Positions 49,009 to 59,893 of a stretch of 64,000 nt of DNA are shown piece by piece. Position numbers and translations under genes: made by a program. The number at the start of each line of letters is the position of its first letter. The stretch's first letter is position 1. This stretch comes from Tribonema minus (Eukaryota > Sar > Xanthophyceae > Tribonematales > Tribonemataceae): the NCBI GenBank assembly GCA_017506865.1, contig JAFCMP010000060.1, positions 1 to 64,000 of the forward strand, written 5' to 3'. The notes beneath the pieces are model-generated. The model was given only the letters and a program-made list of their open reading frames with translations. It searched no databases and was not told the DNA's origin.

Positions 49009-51644
49009 CCTCTACAAGGCCAGCCGCCTGCTGCCGCAGCTGACAGCGCCAGTGCCAATGGCGGCAGCGCTCCAGTACAGGCCGCTGCCATCGCCGCCGC
49101 CGCCGCTGCCGCCGCTGCTGCCGCGGTCGCTGCGGCGCCGCCAGCGCCGCCGCCGCCAGCGCCGCCATCCCCCGGCCCGACACTGGAGCCCCCGACCGAA
49201 GCGCTCGTGCCGTTCAAGTGGGCGGGCGTGCGGCCGGACCTGCTTGGCGCGGTGGTCGTGCACGCGTCGCCGTCTGCGCGCCTGTGCGAGGGCGCCATCG
49301 TCGACTACGAGGCGGGCAGCGGCTACCGCGTCGTCTGGTGCCCGCCGACGGCGCTCGCGGCCGCGGCGCTCGCGGCGGCGCCGGCGTGGCTCTCCGCGCA
49401 GGAGGCGGACGCAATGCTCGACGCCGCGCAGACGCTCTACGCGGTCTCCGAGCGCGACGCGCCCATCGCGCCGCACGAGATGGCGGCGGCGGCGGCAGGC
49501 GGCGGCGGCGGCGCGGTGGCAGTGGCGGCGGCGGTGCGCGCGACGGCGGCGGCGGTCGCCGCGGCGGTGCCTGTAACGCCGCCACTGTTCGCGGCGGCGG
49601 CGGCGCTCGTGTCCGCGCGCGGCGGCTACGCGGGGCTCGATGTGGCGGCGCGCGCGCGCGTGCTGCGCGCGCTGTGCGACCTCGCGTGCGGCAGCGGCCT
49701 CCTCACGGAGCACCTGCGCGACGTGGACAAGCGCGCGGAGAGGCTGCGCGCGCGCGTGCGCGAGCTGCGCAAGGAGCTGGCGGCGGCGAGGGAACGTGGC
49801 GATGACGCCGCGGACGCAGAAGCAGCAGCGCCCGCTGCCGCGGCAGCGAACGGCGGCGGGGCGGCAGCTGCAGGCGGCGCTCAGAACGGTTTTGTGCACG
49901 GCGACGCTCCTCAAGCGCCGCCCGCGCCGCCGCTGAGCAGGGTGGCGGATCTGGAGGCGCGCATCGCGGCGCTGCGGGCGCGCATAACGCGCCTGTCCAC
50001 ACGCACGCTGCCGGCGGGCCGCGACCGCTCCGGCCGCGTCTACTACGCGTTCCGCGGGCACCGCGGCGCCGCGTACACGGTCGTGCCGCCGCCGCTGCTG
50101 CCGCCGCCGGCGCCGCTGACGCACCTGCAGCTCGCGCTGCCGCCAGCGCCCGATGCAGCCCCCGCTGCTTGCGCTGGCGCGGACGGCGGCAGCGCTGCCG
50201 AAACCGATACGTGGGGCGTATATGCGGGCGCGGGAGCGCTGGAAGCACTGGTGTCGGCGCTCCGCGGCAGCAGCATGAAGTGCGACCGCAAGCTCGCAAA
50301 GGCGCTCGCTGGCGTTGCGGCGGCTGCTGCGGGCGACGGCGGCGCGGAGCCCCCGCGCGGCGACACTTACGGCGCCAACACCGGTGAGCTGCAGCCGCAC
50401 TGCCAGTGCCAGTCCAGCGCCGTGGCTGCTGCGTGTGCATGTGTGTGTGTGTGTGAACAGCTGCGGTGCATTCAAATGTGGTGTGGCGACTTATTGTATA
50501 GACGCGGCGCGTGCATGCGATCACCTTGTTCTATACCCAATGCTAACCCTGCCTCAACCTAATCCTACGTGATTCTGGCCCTGACCCTGAATTACTAATG
50601 GACGACCACGGCGAGGGCATCATGGCCACGATCAAAGAGTGCTCGTGATTGACAGCAGCAGCCTGCCCTTGTGGCATCTCCCCTGTACTCTGCGACTGCT
50701 GGCAAGATGAAAAGTAGCAGTATGTCACATATGTACTTGCCGTGCAGATGTTGCCTGTCGCAGAATGCTGGGAAACCTGGTGACGTACTGACAACTCCCC
50801 GCCCGCCGCTGCGCGCCGCAGGCCAGGAGTGTTCGCTGCGCGGCATGCGCGCGCGCGCCGCGCAGACGTGCTCGACGTGCCTCGGCTCGTGCGCGCTCGC
50901 GGCGTGCGCGGCGGCGGCGCGCCGCAAGAACGACCAGCGCCTCAACCTCTGGGTGCCGTACGCCGTACCGGGGCAGGACGGCGACATGCGCGCGCTGCGG
51001 CAGGCGCTGCTGCGCATCATGGCAGCGCTGCCGCCCGCGGCCTTCCGCCCGGGCTACTGGAGCCGCGTGCCGGAGGACGAGGCCATCGACGCCGCTGCCG
51101 CCGCCGCTGCCGCCAACGCCGCTGCCATCAGCGCAAACGCTGCTGCCGCAGCGGATGCGGTCAAAGCAGAAGGCGCCGCGGATGCGGCGGTGCCGCAAGT
51201 CGAGGCCGCCGTCACGCGGCGCGCCGCGGCCAGCAGCAGCGACGCGGGCAGGAGCAGCGGCGCCTTCGACGCCGCGGCCGCCGCCGCCGCCGCTGCTGCC
51301 GCCGCCGCCGCCGCCGAGGCCGCGTCCTCCGGCCCGCCCACCCCCGCCGTCACGATGGCGGTGTGGGCGTCGTTTGTGCGGCACGGCGCGCTCAACGCGC
51401 GAGAGCTGCTGCACGCGCTGCTCATCCTCGAGGGCGGCGTCGCCGAGGCGTGGATCGCGCGCTGGTGGGGCGCGCGCTGGGGCTCGCCCGCGGCGGCGAT
51501 GCGCACCGGCTGCAGCGTCCACGCCGTCGGGCTGCGCATCTACGCGCTCGACTCGGCGCTGCTGTACGACGGGCCGGGCGGCAGCTCCGGCGCCGGCGGC
51601 GGCGGCAAGCGCGGCCGCAAGCGCAAGAGCTCGCTGGGGGGCGG

Positions 51645-51675
<31 letters not shown>

Positions 51676-51864
51676 GGCGGCGGGCCGGAGCTGTGGCGCG
51701 GGCGCCACGACGACCAGTGCAGCACGTGTGGCGAGGGCGGCGACCTGCTGTGCTGCGACTACTGCCACCGCGTGTTCCACGTGACGCTGGCGTGCAGCGG
51801 GCGCGACCGGCTGCCGCAGGGCGAGTGGATGTGCCCGAGCTGCGTGGCGGAGCGGCGCGCGTGA
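38095..51864 (+). CDS. Giant chromatin protein: AT-hooks, DDT-like region, two bromodomains, three PHD fingers; seven exons, about 3,210 residues
   Basis: Exons 38095-38478, 39577-40005, 40510-40806, 41241-44020, 44861-45076, 45889-50383 and 50822-51864, phases 0,0,0,0,0,1. Order: an AT-hook KRRGRPVGSKNK near residue 70; a DDT-like helix LMEDLLVAWDLLHTL (exon 2); a bromodomain near residues 703-790 (FRLPVDVELYPQY, EPMDL, VFRNARLFNLPGSEIY); PHD 1 near 902-950; a second bromodomain-like region (CPVDLEDFPDYAV, QRMDLKTL) interrupted by an alanine/glycine insert; PHD 2 in exon 5 (CGVCG to HCPDC); a long exon 6 with three copies each of KRQR.KG and SSRGR.RK.ARPYSP and a Tudor-like patch; GRDRSGRVYYAF and WGVYAGAGALEALVSALRG; PHD 3 at the C-terminus (CSTCGEGGDLLCC). 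It resembles BAZ/ACF1- or PTM-type ISWI partners. Exon 4 is one base short near the CG run 41445-41457. It should read histone marks in the nucleus. Confidence 0.9.
45394..45788. mobile_element. MITE-like element with terminal inverted repeats
   Basis: CAGGGTTGACATATAC at 45394-45409 is matched by its near-perfect inverse (CAGGGTTGACAAATAC on the minus strand) at 45773-45788. Both ends carry clusters of CGTAT/CGTACG words just inside the termini (45410-45480 and 45700-45770). A GCC triplet flanks both sides, a possible 3-bp target duplication if the terminus is AGGG. There is no coding capacity. It lies in intron 5 of the chromatin gene. Superfamily not assigned. Confidence 0.75.
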
Positions 51865-53936
51865 CCGCCGCCGCTGCCGCTGCCGCTGGCGCTGGCGCTG
51901 CTGCTGCCGTCGCCGCTCGCGGCGCGCTCATTAATACAGGAGACGTTTACACCCCCACATTGTGGAACGCGTGTCGTCGTGCGCTGTGGTGCCAATGTCC
52001 ACGTGCACAACGCGTGATGTCACTGATGGATTGGTCTGTTGTGGGCGGTACAGTGCTGAGCGCGGTTGATCATTTCTGCACAAACTAGGTCGTTGGCATG
52101 GTGGTTTCAGCGAGGGCATGTTGATCGGCAGCTTCTCATGACGATGAGACAGTGAACGATGAATGACACTCGCTGAAATCATTATATATTTCATCATCTG
52201 GTGGGTCTGTCTACCCCTTTTTGTGAGCGAAACGTCACACAAGCGAACGTAGGTGCAACATCAGTCATCTGTATTGCCACGGCTACTGCAGTCGCTGTGT
52301 CAGACACTGTCACCTCACACACTTCTACTACATATGGCATTTAAAAGAAAGCATGTAGAGGCTCGTTGCTGGCGTGGCCTGTCAGAGCTCACCAAGGGAC
52401 AGTCAGCCGACTGGTGACGTCTGCAGCTCTCATTTTGACAAACCTTTTTTTTCAGTGTCCCACTCCTTCTCCCCCCCCCCCCAAAGTGTGATGATGCTGC
52501 GTGTGCGCCTTTGTGACGGGGCCCAAGAAACAGTCTCGTGGTGCGTCAACACAGAGACTGATTATGGCGCCCTTCAATGAGATGAACCATCTTAAGGTCA
52601 AGGTCAGGGTGAGGAAGGAAAAACCTAACCCTAACCCTACCCCTAACCAACCCTAAGTCTACCTGCGGTTCTGTTCACTAGCACCTTTAAATACGGGTAC
52701 CAGCAGGTGATTAATTCTTATTGAGGGTGCAGAAAAGCCCAGATGGTGGGCTGTACCTCGAGGTCTCTGTACATGCAGAGTCAGGATGGCTACTATGTTC
52801 AGCCACTTTGAAGAATTGCACCTTTCAAGGTGGTATCCTGGTCTCCACAAACTGTGTCCTACCTGTGCCCACCATACTGTGGCTGCACAATGGAATGCAC
52901 ACACTAGAAAGTGCAGCTGTTGATGCGTATCACTTTACTCCTACTCCTTTGTGTGGTACGCGGTGTGAAGCATGCATTTCATTTGCTCAGGGTGGCAATG
53001 TCCACGTGGCAGTGACCAGGGGTTGAGTGCTGTACCCACTTGCCGACACAATCCAAACTCCGTACACCAGATGCTACCACGCCACGAGCTCTGTATGCCA
53101 ATCCATCATGACCGGCCCGCAGCACGCCACGAGTCAGTTTGAGGTCGCCAGCCTTTCTTGCAGACCTCTGGAATGGAGATCTATGGTAACTCGAGGTCGT
53201 CGTATGAATTTCACTCCATGTCAACCTGGGCATCAAAACGCTGGCATCACAGGTACAATGCAAACAGGCAAGCGACTGATTTTCTTTGCCGCCTTCAAGC
53301 TTGGCAGAGCAGCAACGAGAGCAGAGAAGCATTGGCCATACAGCCCTGCCATCAGCAAAAGTGCGAGTTGTGCAGCCCTTGGTTACTTATTGCACAGGAA
53401 GGTACTTGTGTTGCCTTGCGCAGTCGTGCTTGTGCACAAGCACCGCTGGGGGCACACATGCGCGAGCCAAGATCGCCTGCCCGGCGGAATGCACGGGGCG
53501 GCGGGGGGGGTCGCTCCTGGAGGTGCCTGCGTGAGCGCTGACACCCTGCAAATACTTCAAATTTGAAGTTCTGATCATCAGGCGCCGCCACATGGCACAC
53601 ACACCGAGCGCCGCGCTGCTGTACGCGCGCCGACACGGCACATTGGTACACTACACACACGTCGCTCACTGCTGTACTGAGTCAGGGAGGTTGCTGCAGT
53701 CTGCAGCTCACGACGAGAATGGAGGAAAGGGGGGGGAAAGCGGGGGGAGAGGGGGGGAGAAGGGGGGGGGGGGGGTAACGCCCGCTGCCGCCGTCATTTC
53801 CTTGCCACCGGGCCCGCCCCCACGTAATCAAATCTAAGCGCACAACAACACACGCGCGCGGACCGTGCCCGCCGCCTCGGCGCCTGCCCCGCGGCCACTG
53901 CAGCTGCCGCACGCAAACGCGCGACAGCCCGCAGCC
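51865..53936. other. Intergenic between convergent genes, AT-richer
   Basis: This gap holds the 3' ends of the chromatin gene and of the PP2C gene. It contains telomere-like CCTAACCCTAACCCTA at about 52624-52657 and a G-rich stretch at 53730-53775. Open frames at 52721-53026 and 53027-53566 have no recognisable motif. Confidence 0.5.
52622..52657. repeat. Interstitial telomere-like repeat
   Basis: CCTAACCCTAACCCTACCCC and then TAACCAACCCTAA: about five CCCTAA-like units with small errors. Confidence 0.85.
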
Positions 53937-56900
53937 CTATGCGCCGCTGCCCGGCGCGTCGCTGCGCGGGGAAGCCGCCGCCGCCGCCGCCGCTGCTGGC
54001 GCCGCTGCCGCTGCCGCCGCCGGCGCCGCTGCCGCCGTCGCTGGCGCCGCCGGCGTCGCCGCCGCCGTGGGCGGCGATCCGCTCGCTTCACCCCCGTGCA
54101 GCGCCGAGCCGCCACGCTGGAAGGCAGCGGCGGCCGATGGCGGCGACGGCGGCAGCGGCGGTGGTAGCAGCGGCTCGTCCTGCTGCGCGGCCTCATGCGC
54201 CGCGTCGCTGTCATTGAGTTGAGCGCTGCCGCCGTCCTTGGCGTCCTCGTCGTCCGACAGCACCGACGTCGCGCGCGTCGCGAGCGCCGGCGGCGTAGGC
54301 GCTGCCGCCGCCGCTGCCGCCGCCGCTGCCGCCACCGCTGCCGCCGCCGCCTCCGGCGTCTCCCGCAGGTCCACCAGCACCACCGTGCAGTTGTCCATGG
54401 AGCCGCGCGCGAGGCACCTGCCCAGCAGCGCTGCGCAAAGTGGCCCAGGCCCGTGGCGTGCGCCAGTTTGCCGCTGCCGCCGCCGCTGCCGCCGCCGCTG
54501 CCGCTGGCGCTGCCGCCGCGCTTCAGCGGCGACGGCACGTGCGCCGCCGCCGCCGCCGCCGCGGCGCGCAGCGGCGACGCCATGCTGCCGTGGCTGCCGC
54601 TGTTGCGGCTGCCGCCGCGGCTGCGCCTGCCGAAGAACGCTGCCACGCCCGAGGGCGGCGACGGCGCGGCCGCTTCCGCTGCCATTAGCTCGCAGAGGAA
54701 GTCGCACACGTCCTGGTTCGACATGACGTCAAAGACCTGAGGGAAGGAAGCGGGGGGGGGGGGGGGGGGGGGGGGGGTTCGTTGAGCTCTCTTGCGTTGA
54801 AGTTGAACCTGCCCGTGCTTGAGACTTGACACGGGAATGGATCACATGCAGTGTGTTGTTTTATCGCATGAGAGCAACTGCGGTAAAACCGGCGCTGCTG
54901 AAAATCGGGCGCAGTGCTGCTGACGCACACTGTCACCCAACTTCTGAAGGCGCCCATGCGTGCTGTACAGTAGCAGCGCTCAGGGTCAGGGCACATGAGT
55001 GTCGCGCAGCCGCTTCCTACACATCGGCAGCAGCCGTGCAAATGGCAGCATGCGCCCCTTGCGCTGCGAACGCGCCACTGCTGCCGCCGCTGCCGCCGCA
55101 GCGCTCAGACAACTGCATGTCGACCGAGAGCCGCTCGCTGCCCGCAGGCAGCGCGCGGCGCATCACAGCGGCGAGACGTACTGGACACATGCCGCCGCCG
55201 CCGCCGCTGCGGTGCGCGGCGCGTGTCAAAACGCGAGAAGGCTCTGTCTGAGCAATTCCCATCTATGATACGTGTTCCGGCACTCCGCCAGCCCCGTTTG
55301 AGGTTATAAACGGCACCGTGGGAAAACAAGCAAGGCGCGCGCGGGGGGCATGTGAAAGTTAGATGCGTGCTCACCCCGTCGCTGTGGGAAACAAGCAAGG
55401 CGCGCGCGGGGGGCACGTGAAAGAGAGATGCGTGCTCACCCCGTCGCTGGCGAGCACCATGAACTGGTCCTCCGGGTGCCGCTCCATATGTACGATTGTG
55501 GGCTGCGGCGACACTATCTGCTCCTCCGGCGGCCTGTCGGCGGTGCGAGCGCAGCGCGGGGGGGCGGGGGGGGGGGGGGGGGATCAGCGCTGTCGCAGCG
55601 ACCGTGTGGCTGGCTGATGATCAGAGGCGTCTGGTGGGGGGTGAGACTTGAAGTTCATACGCGCCTGTGAAAGCGCCGGCGGACTGTCAAAGGCAAACCA
55701 CCAACAGCCGGAGAGCATGATAAGGGGGGGCTGGTTTGTGCGTGTGCTGCGGGGGGGGCGGGAAGGGGGGCGGCGGGGCGCGCGCCACACACTGCATATT
55801 TCAACGCCAAGCCTCGTGTGGCCATCTGCAGGTCTCGGGGTTGAAAGTCCCGAGCGTGCGCACACCTTTCCAGCTGCTGCCAGCAAGGCCATCATTATGA
55901 CGTTAGAGCACAACATCAGAGCGCGCTCACGTCAAGTCTGTGGGCTTCACCTACCCGATAAGTTCAAGTGATGCGCCTTCAGTCAAAGCTGACTGCACCC
56001 CCGCCCCAACCCCCGTGTGCGCAGCACCACCGTACCGTCACCGAGAGCCCCCGCGCCACGACAGGTACTCTTCAGCACACAACGCCATGCGCCGCCGCCT
56101 TTACGCGCCGCCGTCTTCCGTGGCAGCGGAGCGCCTCTCAGCAGCGCCCCCCCCCCCCCCCCCCCCCCGGCCGCCAACCTCAACTGCGACGCACCTCCGC
56201 CGGTCCGCCTTGAAGTGGAAGTCGCCGAGCGTGCGCGACGTCGCCATCGCCATGCAGCAGCCGGGCGCCATGACGCGCGCGACGCGCCCCGCGCTCGCGT
56301 CCACGAACCCCCCCGCCGCGCGGATGCGCGCCGCCTCCGCCGCCGCGTCCGGCTTGTGGTCCGCGCTGAGCGCGACCGCGCGCCCGCCGCGGCACAGCAG
56401 CGCGCGCGAGTCGCCGCAGTTGGCGACCCACAGCGCGCGCGCTGCGACGACGGCGCACACCGCCGTCGTCCCGTCGCGCGCGCGCGCCTCGCGCAGCGCC
56501 GCGTCCACGTCCAGGAAGCCCTGCGCGTCGGCGGCGGCGGTGGCGAGCGGCGTGAGGACATGATGCTCATCCTGAACGGGCAACATGCTAGGGGCTATGG
56601 ACGAGGCACGCGATGGTTGTCGTGTCGCAAATGAGCGCCTCGCGCAGTGCCGCACGAAGCCCTGCGCAGCGGCGGCGGCGGCAGCTGCGGCGGCAGCGCC
56701 AAGCGGCATGAGGAGGCGATGCAGCCAGCTGCTGACCCTACCCAGGAAGGTAATGTGCTAGGGGCTATGAGTGGAGCATGCAAAGGTCGTCCTGTCGCAA
56801 AAATGCGCCTCGTGCAGCGCTGCGGTCACGTCCAGGAAGCCCTGCGCGCAGCGGCGGCGGCGGCGGCACACGTCGCATGTCATACCGAGCCAACTGTGCT

Positions 56901-58039
56901 TGCCCTGAAGCCGCAGATGGCCTGCTAGAGCGTATGAACGGCTTACGCGGTGGTCGCGCAGCAGCATGCATGCAATGGTGCAAGCGTGCCGTCAACGCGT
57001 GCAGAAAGTCCAAGCAGCGGCGGGAACGGCGGCGGTGGCGGCGGCAGCGGCAGTGGCGCGGAGCGGCGGGCGCCACATGAAGTGATGCAGCCTACTGCTC
57101 ATCCTGAAGCCTCAGGTACCTTATGCGTTGGAGGCTACGTGCGGGCCACGCGGAAGCCGTACTGTGGCGTTCACTCACTCCAAGGCACTGCTTCAAGACC
57201 TGCGAGCCCCTGAGTGAGCCGCTGAGGAGCGCCCCCGCACTCCCTCCAGTCGTGTTTCATGCTGCACCACGCAAGCTTGTTAACGCAGTCCGCTTTGATC
57301 TACGTGCTCGCAGAAGCGGGTGCTCCAATGCTTCATGTCTGGCACCCCCCCGCGGGCACCTGCGCGAGCGCTGCCTCCATACTCCCTGCGCTCTGGGCGT
57401 CAGTGCAAGTGACCAGCGCGGGTGTGCGCTGCCACGCGCGGCGTGGTCCCACCTCCCTAAGTGCGCCGCAAAGCAGCACGTTCGCGTATCCGAGCAACTG
57501 CACCATGCGCCCAGCTCTACTTCAACAGGCAGGCTCGGATCCGTGGGTCCTCTGCACACCCTGCATGGGCCCCTCCTCCCCCCCCCCCCCCCCCCCCCCG
57601 GTGCACATGGCCGCGGCGCGCAACCCCGCACGCCGCCGCCCCCGCACGCGCAATGCCCTCCGCCCGCCTCACCGCCAGCAAGTATACACCGCATGCACGC
57701 AGCGCCCTCCCTCGCAATGTACTTCAAGTTGAGGCACGCAGGCGCGCGCGCCGACGGACGCACCTGCACGAGCGCCGCCTCCGCGTCCCCCGCGCCCCAC
57801 GCCTTGGTGCGCAGCACCGCGGGGAACATGCGCGCCGCGGCGAGCGTCGCGCTCACGCTCCCCGAGTGCCCGTCGAAGACGCCGCACAGCAGCACGTCCG
57901 GGGCGTCCGGCGCGCCCGGCAGCGCGACCGCGACGTCCTCCTGCGTGCGCCGCCAGCCCTGCATGCGGCACGCGGCGGCGCTCACGCGCAGCGCGGCGTG
58001 GCGCACGACCTCCAGCTCCTTGCGCTCGTCCGGGCCGCC
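53937..58039 (-). CDS. PP2C-family Ser/Thr protein phosphatase, four supported exons, 5' end uncertain
   Basis: Exons 58039-57764, 56520-56195, 55533-55440 and 54736-53937 join with phases 0, 2, 0. PP2C motifs appear in order: GWRRTQED, GVFDGHSG (metal-binding Asp), DGTTAVCAV, ANCGDSRALLCRGG, LSADHKPD, ATSRTLGDFHFK, MVLASDG/VFDVMSNQDVCDFL, and GSMDNCTVVLVDL (the last metal-site Asp). It therefore looks catalytically complete and would need Mg or Mn. After the catalytic domain comes a tail rich in alanine, proline and acidic residues. The last exon is 800 nt, one base short: the frame slips at about 54428-54436 between GLGHFAQ and LLGRCLARG. The N-terminus either continues in frame upstream to the ATG at 58312 (an arginine-rich 91 residues) or lies in a separate exon; the GCGCGCAG site before 58039 favours the latter. 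Confidence 0.88.
55316..55448. repeat. Tandem 65-bp duplication spanning the PP2C exon 3 donor
   Basis: GGGAAACAAGCAAGGCGCGC to GATGCGTGCTCACCCCGTCG is present twice, at about 55320-55384 and 55386-55449. The unit includes the last bases of the exon, the donor and about 55 bp of intron. The copies differ at only a few positions, so this is a young event. Confidence 0.93.
56521..57130. repeat. Three or four copies of the PP2C exon 2 acceptor edge
   Basis: The exon edge (real copy 56465-56520) recurs at about 56605-56680 and 56780-56855 (GTCGCA.A, GCGCCTCG.GCAG.GC, CCAGGAAGCCCTGCGC), and more weakly at 56955-57030. The intron block GTGCTAGGGGCTATG repeats at 56585 and 56756. Unit about 165 bp. 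Confidence 0.85.
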
Positions 58040-58093
58040 CTGCGCGCGCGTGCGCGAGCAAGATAGCGGGCGGGCGCGCCGGATGTGCGCGAA

Positions 58094-58720
58094 CGCGGCG
58101 TGACGCTGTGCTCTTCTTCGAGTAAGGTATGAGGCAGGTGCGCTGGCACCGCTGCTATGTGCTTTCTCACGGGCGCGCGAACGAGCGAGCGGGCGCGCGC
58201 GCGCGGGGGCGAGCGCAGTGAGTGCGTCGCGCTTCTTCGCTGAGCGGCGATGATCCTTGTGTCCGTGTGTTGGGGTGCACCGGCGCGGCCGAGGCGCGGG
58301 CAGCGGCCGCATGGGCACGCGGCGCCGTGGCCCATGGCGCGGGCAGCGGCGGAGTCAGCGACGCCATGCGGACGCAGATGGCTGCGGCCGGCGCGGCGCC
58401 GGGGGCGCATTGCTGAGCGCTGCGGACCACGAGCTGACTGACTGGTCGGCGCATGTCAGGGCGCACCGACTGGAGCGCTGCTGCGTGACTGCACTCTGGT
58501 GTGGAGAGCAGGCATGGGTATGACGACGTGGCGCCGTCGCCGCAGCGCAGCGGTGCGCACGCCGACGGAGTGATCATTGAGTGTGCTAAGCGGGGGGTGC
58601 GCCGTACATGCGTCGCGGGAATCGTGCTACTTGCGACGTGACGCTGTGTTCTTCAAGTTGGCACGACAGGTGCGCTGGCATTGCTGCTGTGTGCTTTTTC
58701 GGGACTCACGAGCGCGGTGA
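58094..58720. repeat. Pair of diverged copies upstream of the PP2C gene
   Basis: GTGACGCTGTG.TCTT, then AGGTGCGCTGGCA, then GCTGCTRTGTGCTTT occur at 58099-58165 and 58637-58700, about 538 bp apart, in the 5' region where the first exon should be. Confidence 0.75.
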
Positions 58721-59893
58721 TGAGATACTTGCAGCTGGCCGTGGATCTGACTCAGCAATGACCGTATTACTGCTTAGAGTCATGCTCCTCCCATGTTCGA
58801 CATGGAACACAGTGAAGGCGCAACTGGAGCTACACGTAGTGCGGTTGCAGTGCTTCATGGTAAAAAACACAAGCAAGAGCAGGACGGCCATTGAATCAGC
58901 GAACAGGCGTCCGCTATGCTAGTGCAGAATATACAAGCAAGCGATATGGAGCGATCTTGCGATCAACTACCGGGCCGGCCCCGCCGCGGATTATACTCAC
59001 GCCCTGGAGTTACGAAGCCACACAGAACGTTGGCTGCTGCAGATATGTTGTGCTGCTGACGCACTGACAATGCGTGATGCTGCCTACTATTACCTCTGAG
59101 CACTCTACAAGCAGCAGCTGCAACCCGAACTTTTTGCTCGACAGTAACGGGGATGGGGGAATTTGAGTGTTCAACACTCTCGCAGCCGCAAGATCAGTTG
59201 ACGATGCTTGGCCTTAATGAGAGACTTACAGGACGAAACGTGGCCCCAGCGCCTGCGCGGAAGGCTGGCGCTTCAGGCTTCGAGGGCAAGCAGCCCATGG
59301 TGTGCTCCGAGCGCCAATAAGCAGAAGCGTCGTCTCAGCTCTCCCTTCCTCGCCCACGCGACGACGTCCGCCACAAGAAGTCTATATAGCAGCTCAAGAC
59401 ACCTTCACCGCCCTCCATGGCCATGGCATCCTGCTGCGTTGATTTGTCGCCCACTGTTCAAAGTAGCAGAAAGGCAGCTGCGCTGCCGGAGTCCTGGGTC
59501 GAAGGACCCAGACCCAGTTGAATGACCCTGGAGGATCGGTCAGGGCTACAAACTGGAAGCCACAATCCCGTTAACAGTGCACCCCTAACCCTGCTTCTGA
59601 TGTGCCTCGGAGCAGCATGAGACAAGGTTTACTGGATTTGCGACTGATGAGCCTAAGCATCTCTGACAGAGTCTCTGTGCAGCACTTCTTGAGGACCTTT
59701 GCTGTGTTGCCTGGTGCTCTGCCCGCTCTGCATTTTCAGCAACGACTCGGAGTTGTCACGGTGGCATGCGTCCTTCAAAGAAACCAGTTCATCGCATGCA
59801 CGTGACAACTCGAAGCAGCATGTGATCATCCAGCACATCGCCAGCGGGAACAGGACGTTGCTGTTTGTACAATGGTACATTATGCGCCAGAGG
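58721..59893. other. Intergenic, no supported gene
   Basis: This gap lies between the 5' side of the PP2C gene and the 3' end of the EF-hand gene, both on the minus strand. A minus-strand frame at 59653-59928 has a short coiled-coil look but no start, splice or family evidence. Confidence 0.45.

Noticed and set aside
46062-49298. Two long minus-strand frames (613 and 421 codons)
   Set aside because: Both are antisense to exon 6 of the chromatin gene and consist of alanine/serine repeats.
55800-55860. Hairpin with a TTGAAAG loop resembling a tRNA T-arm
   Set aside because: The conserved third loop base is wrong and no anticodon or acceptor stem could be found.
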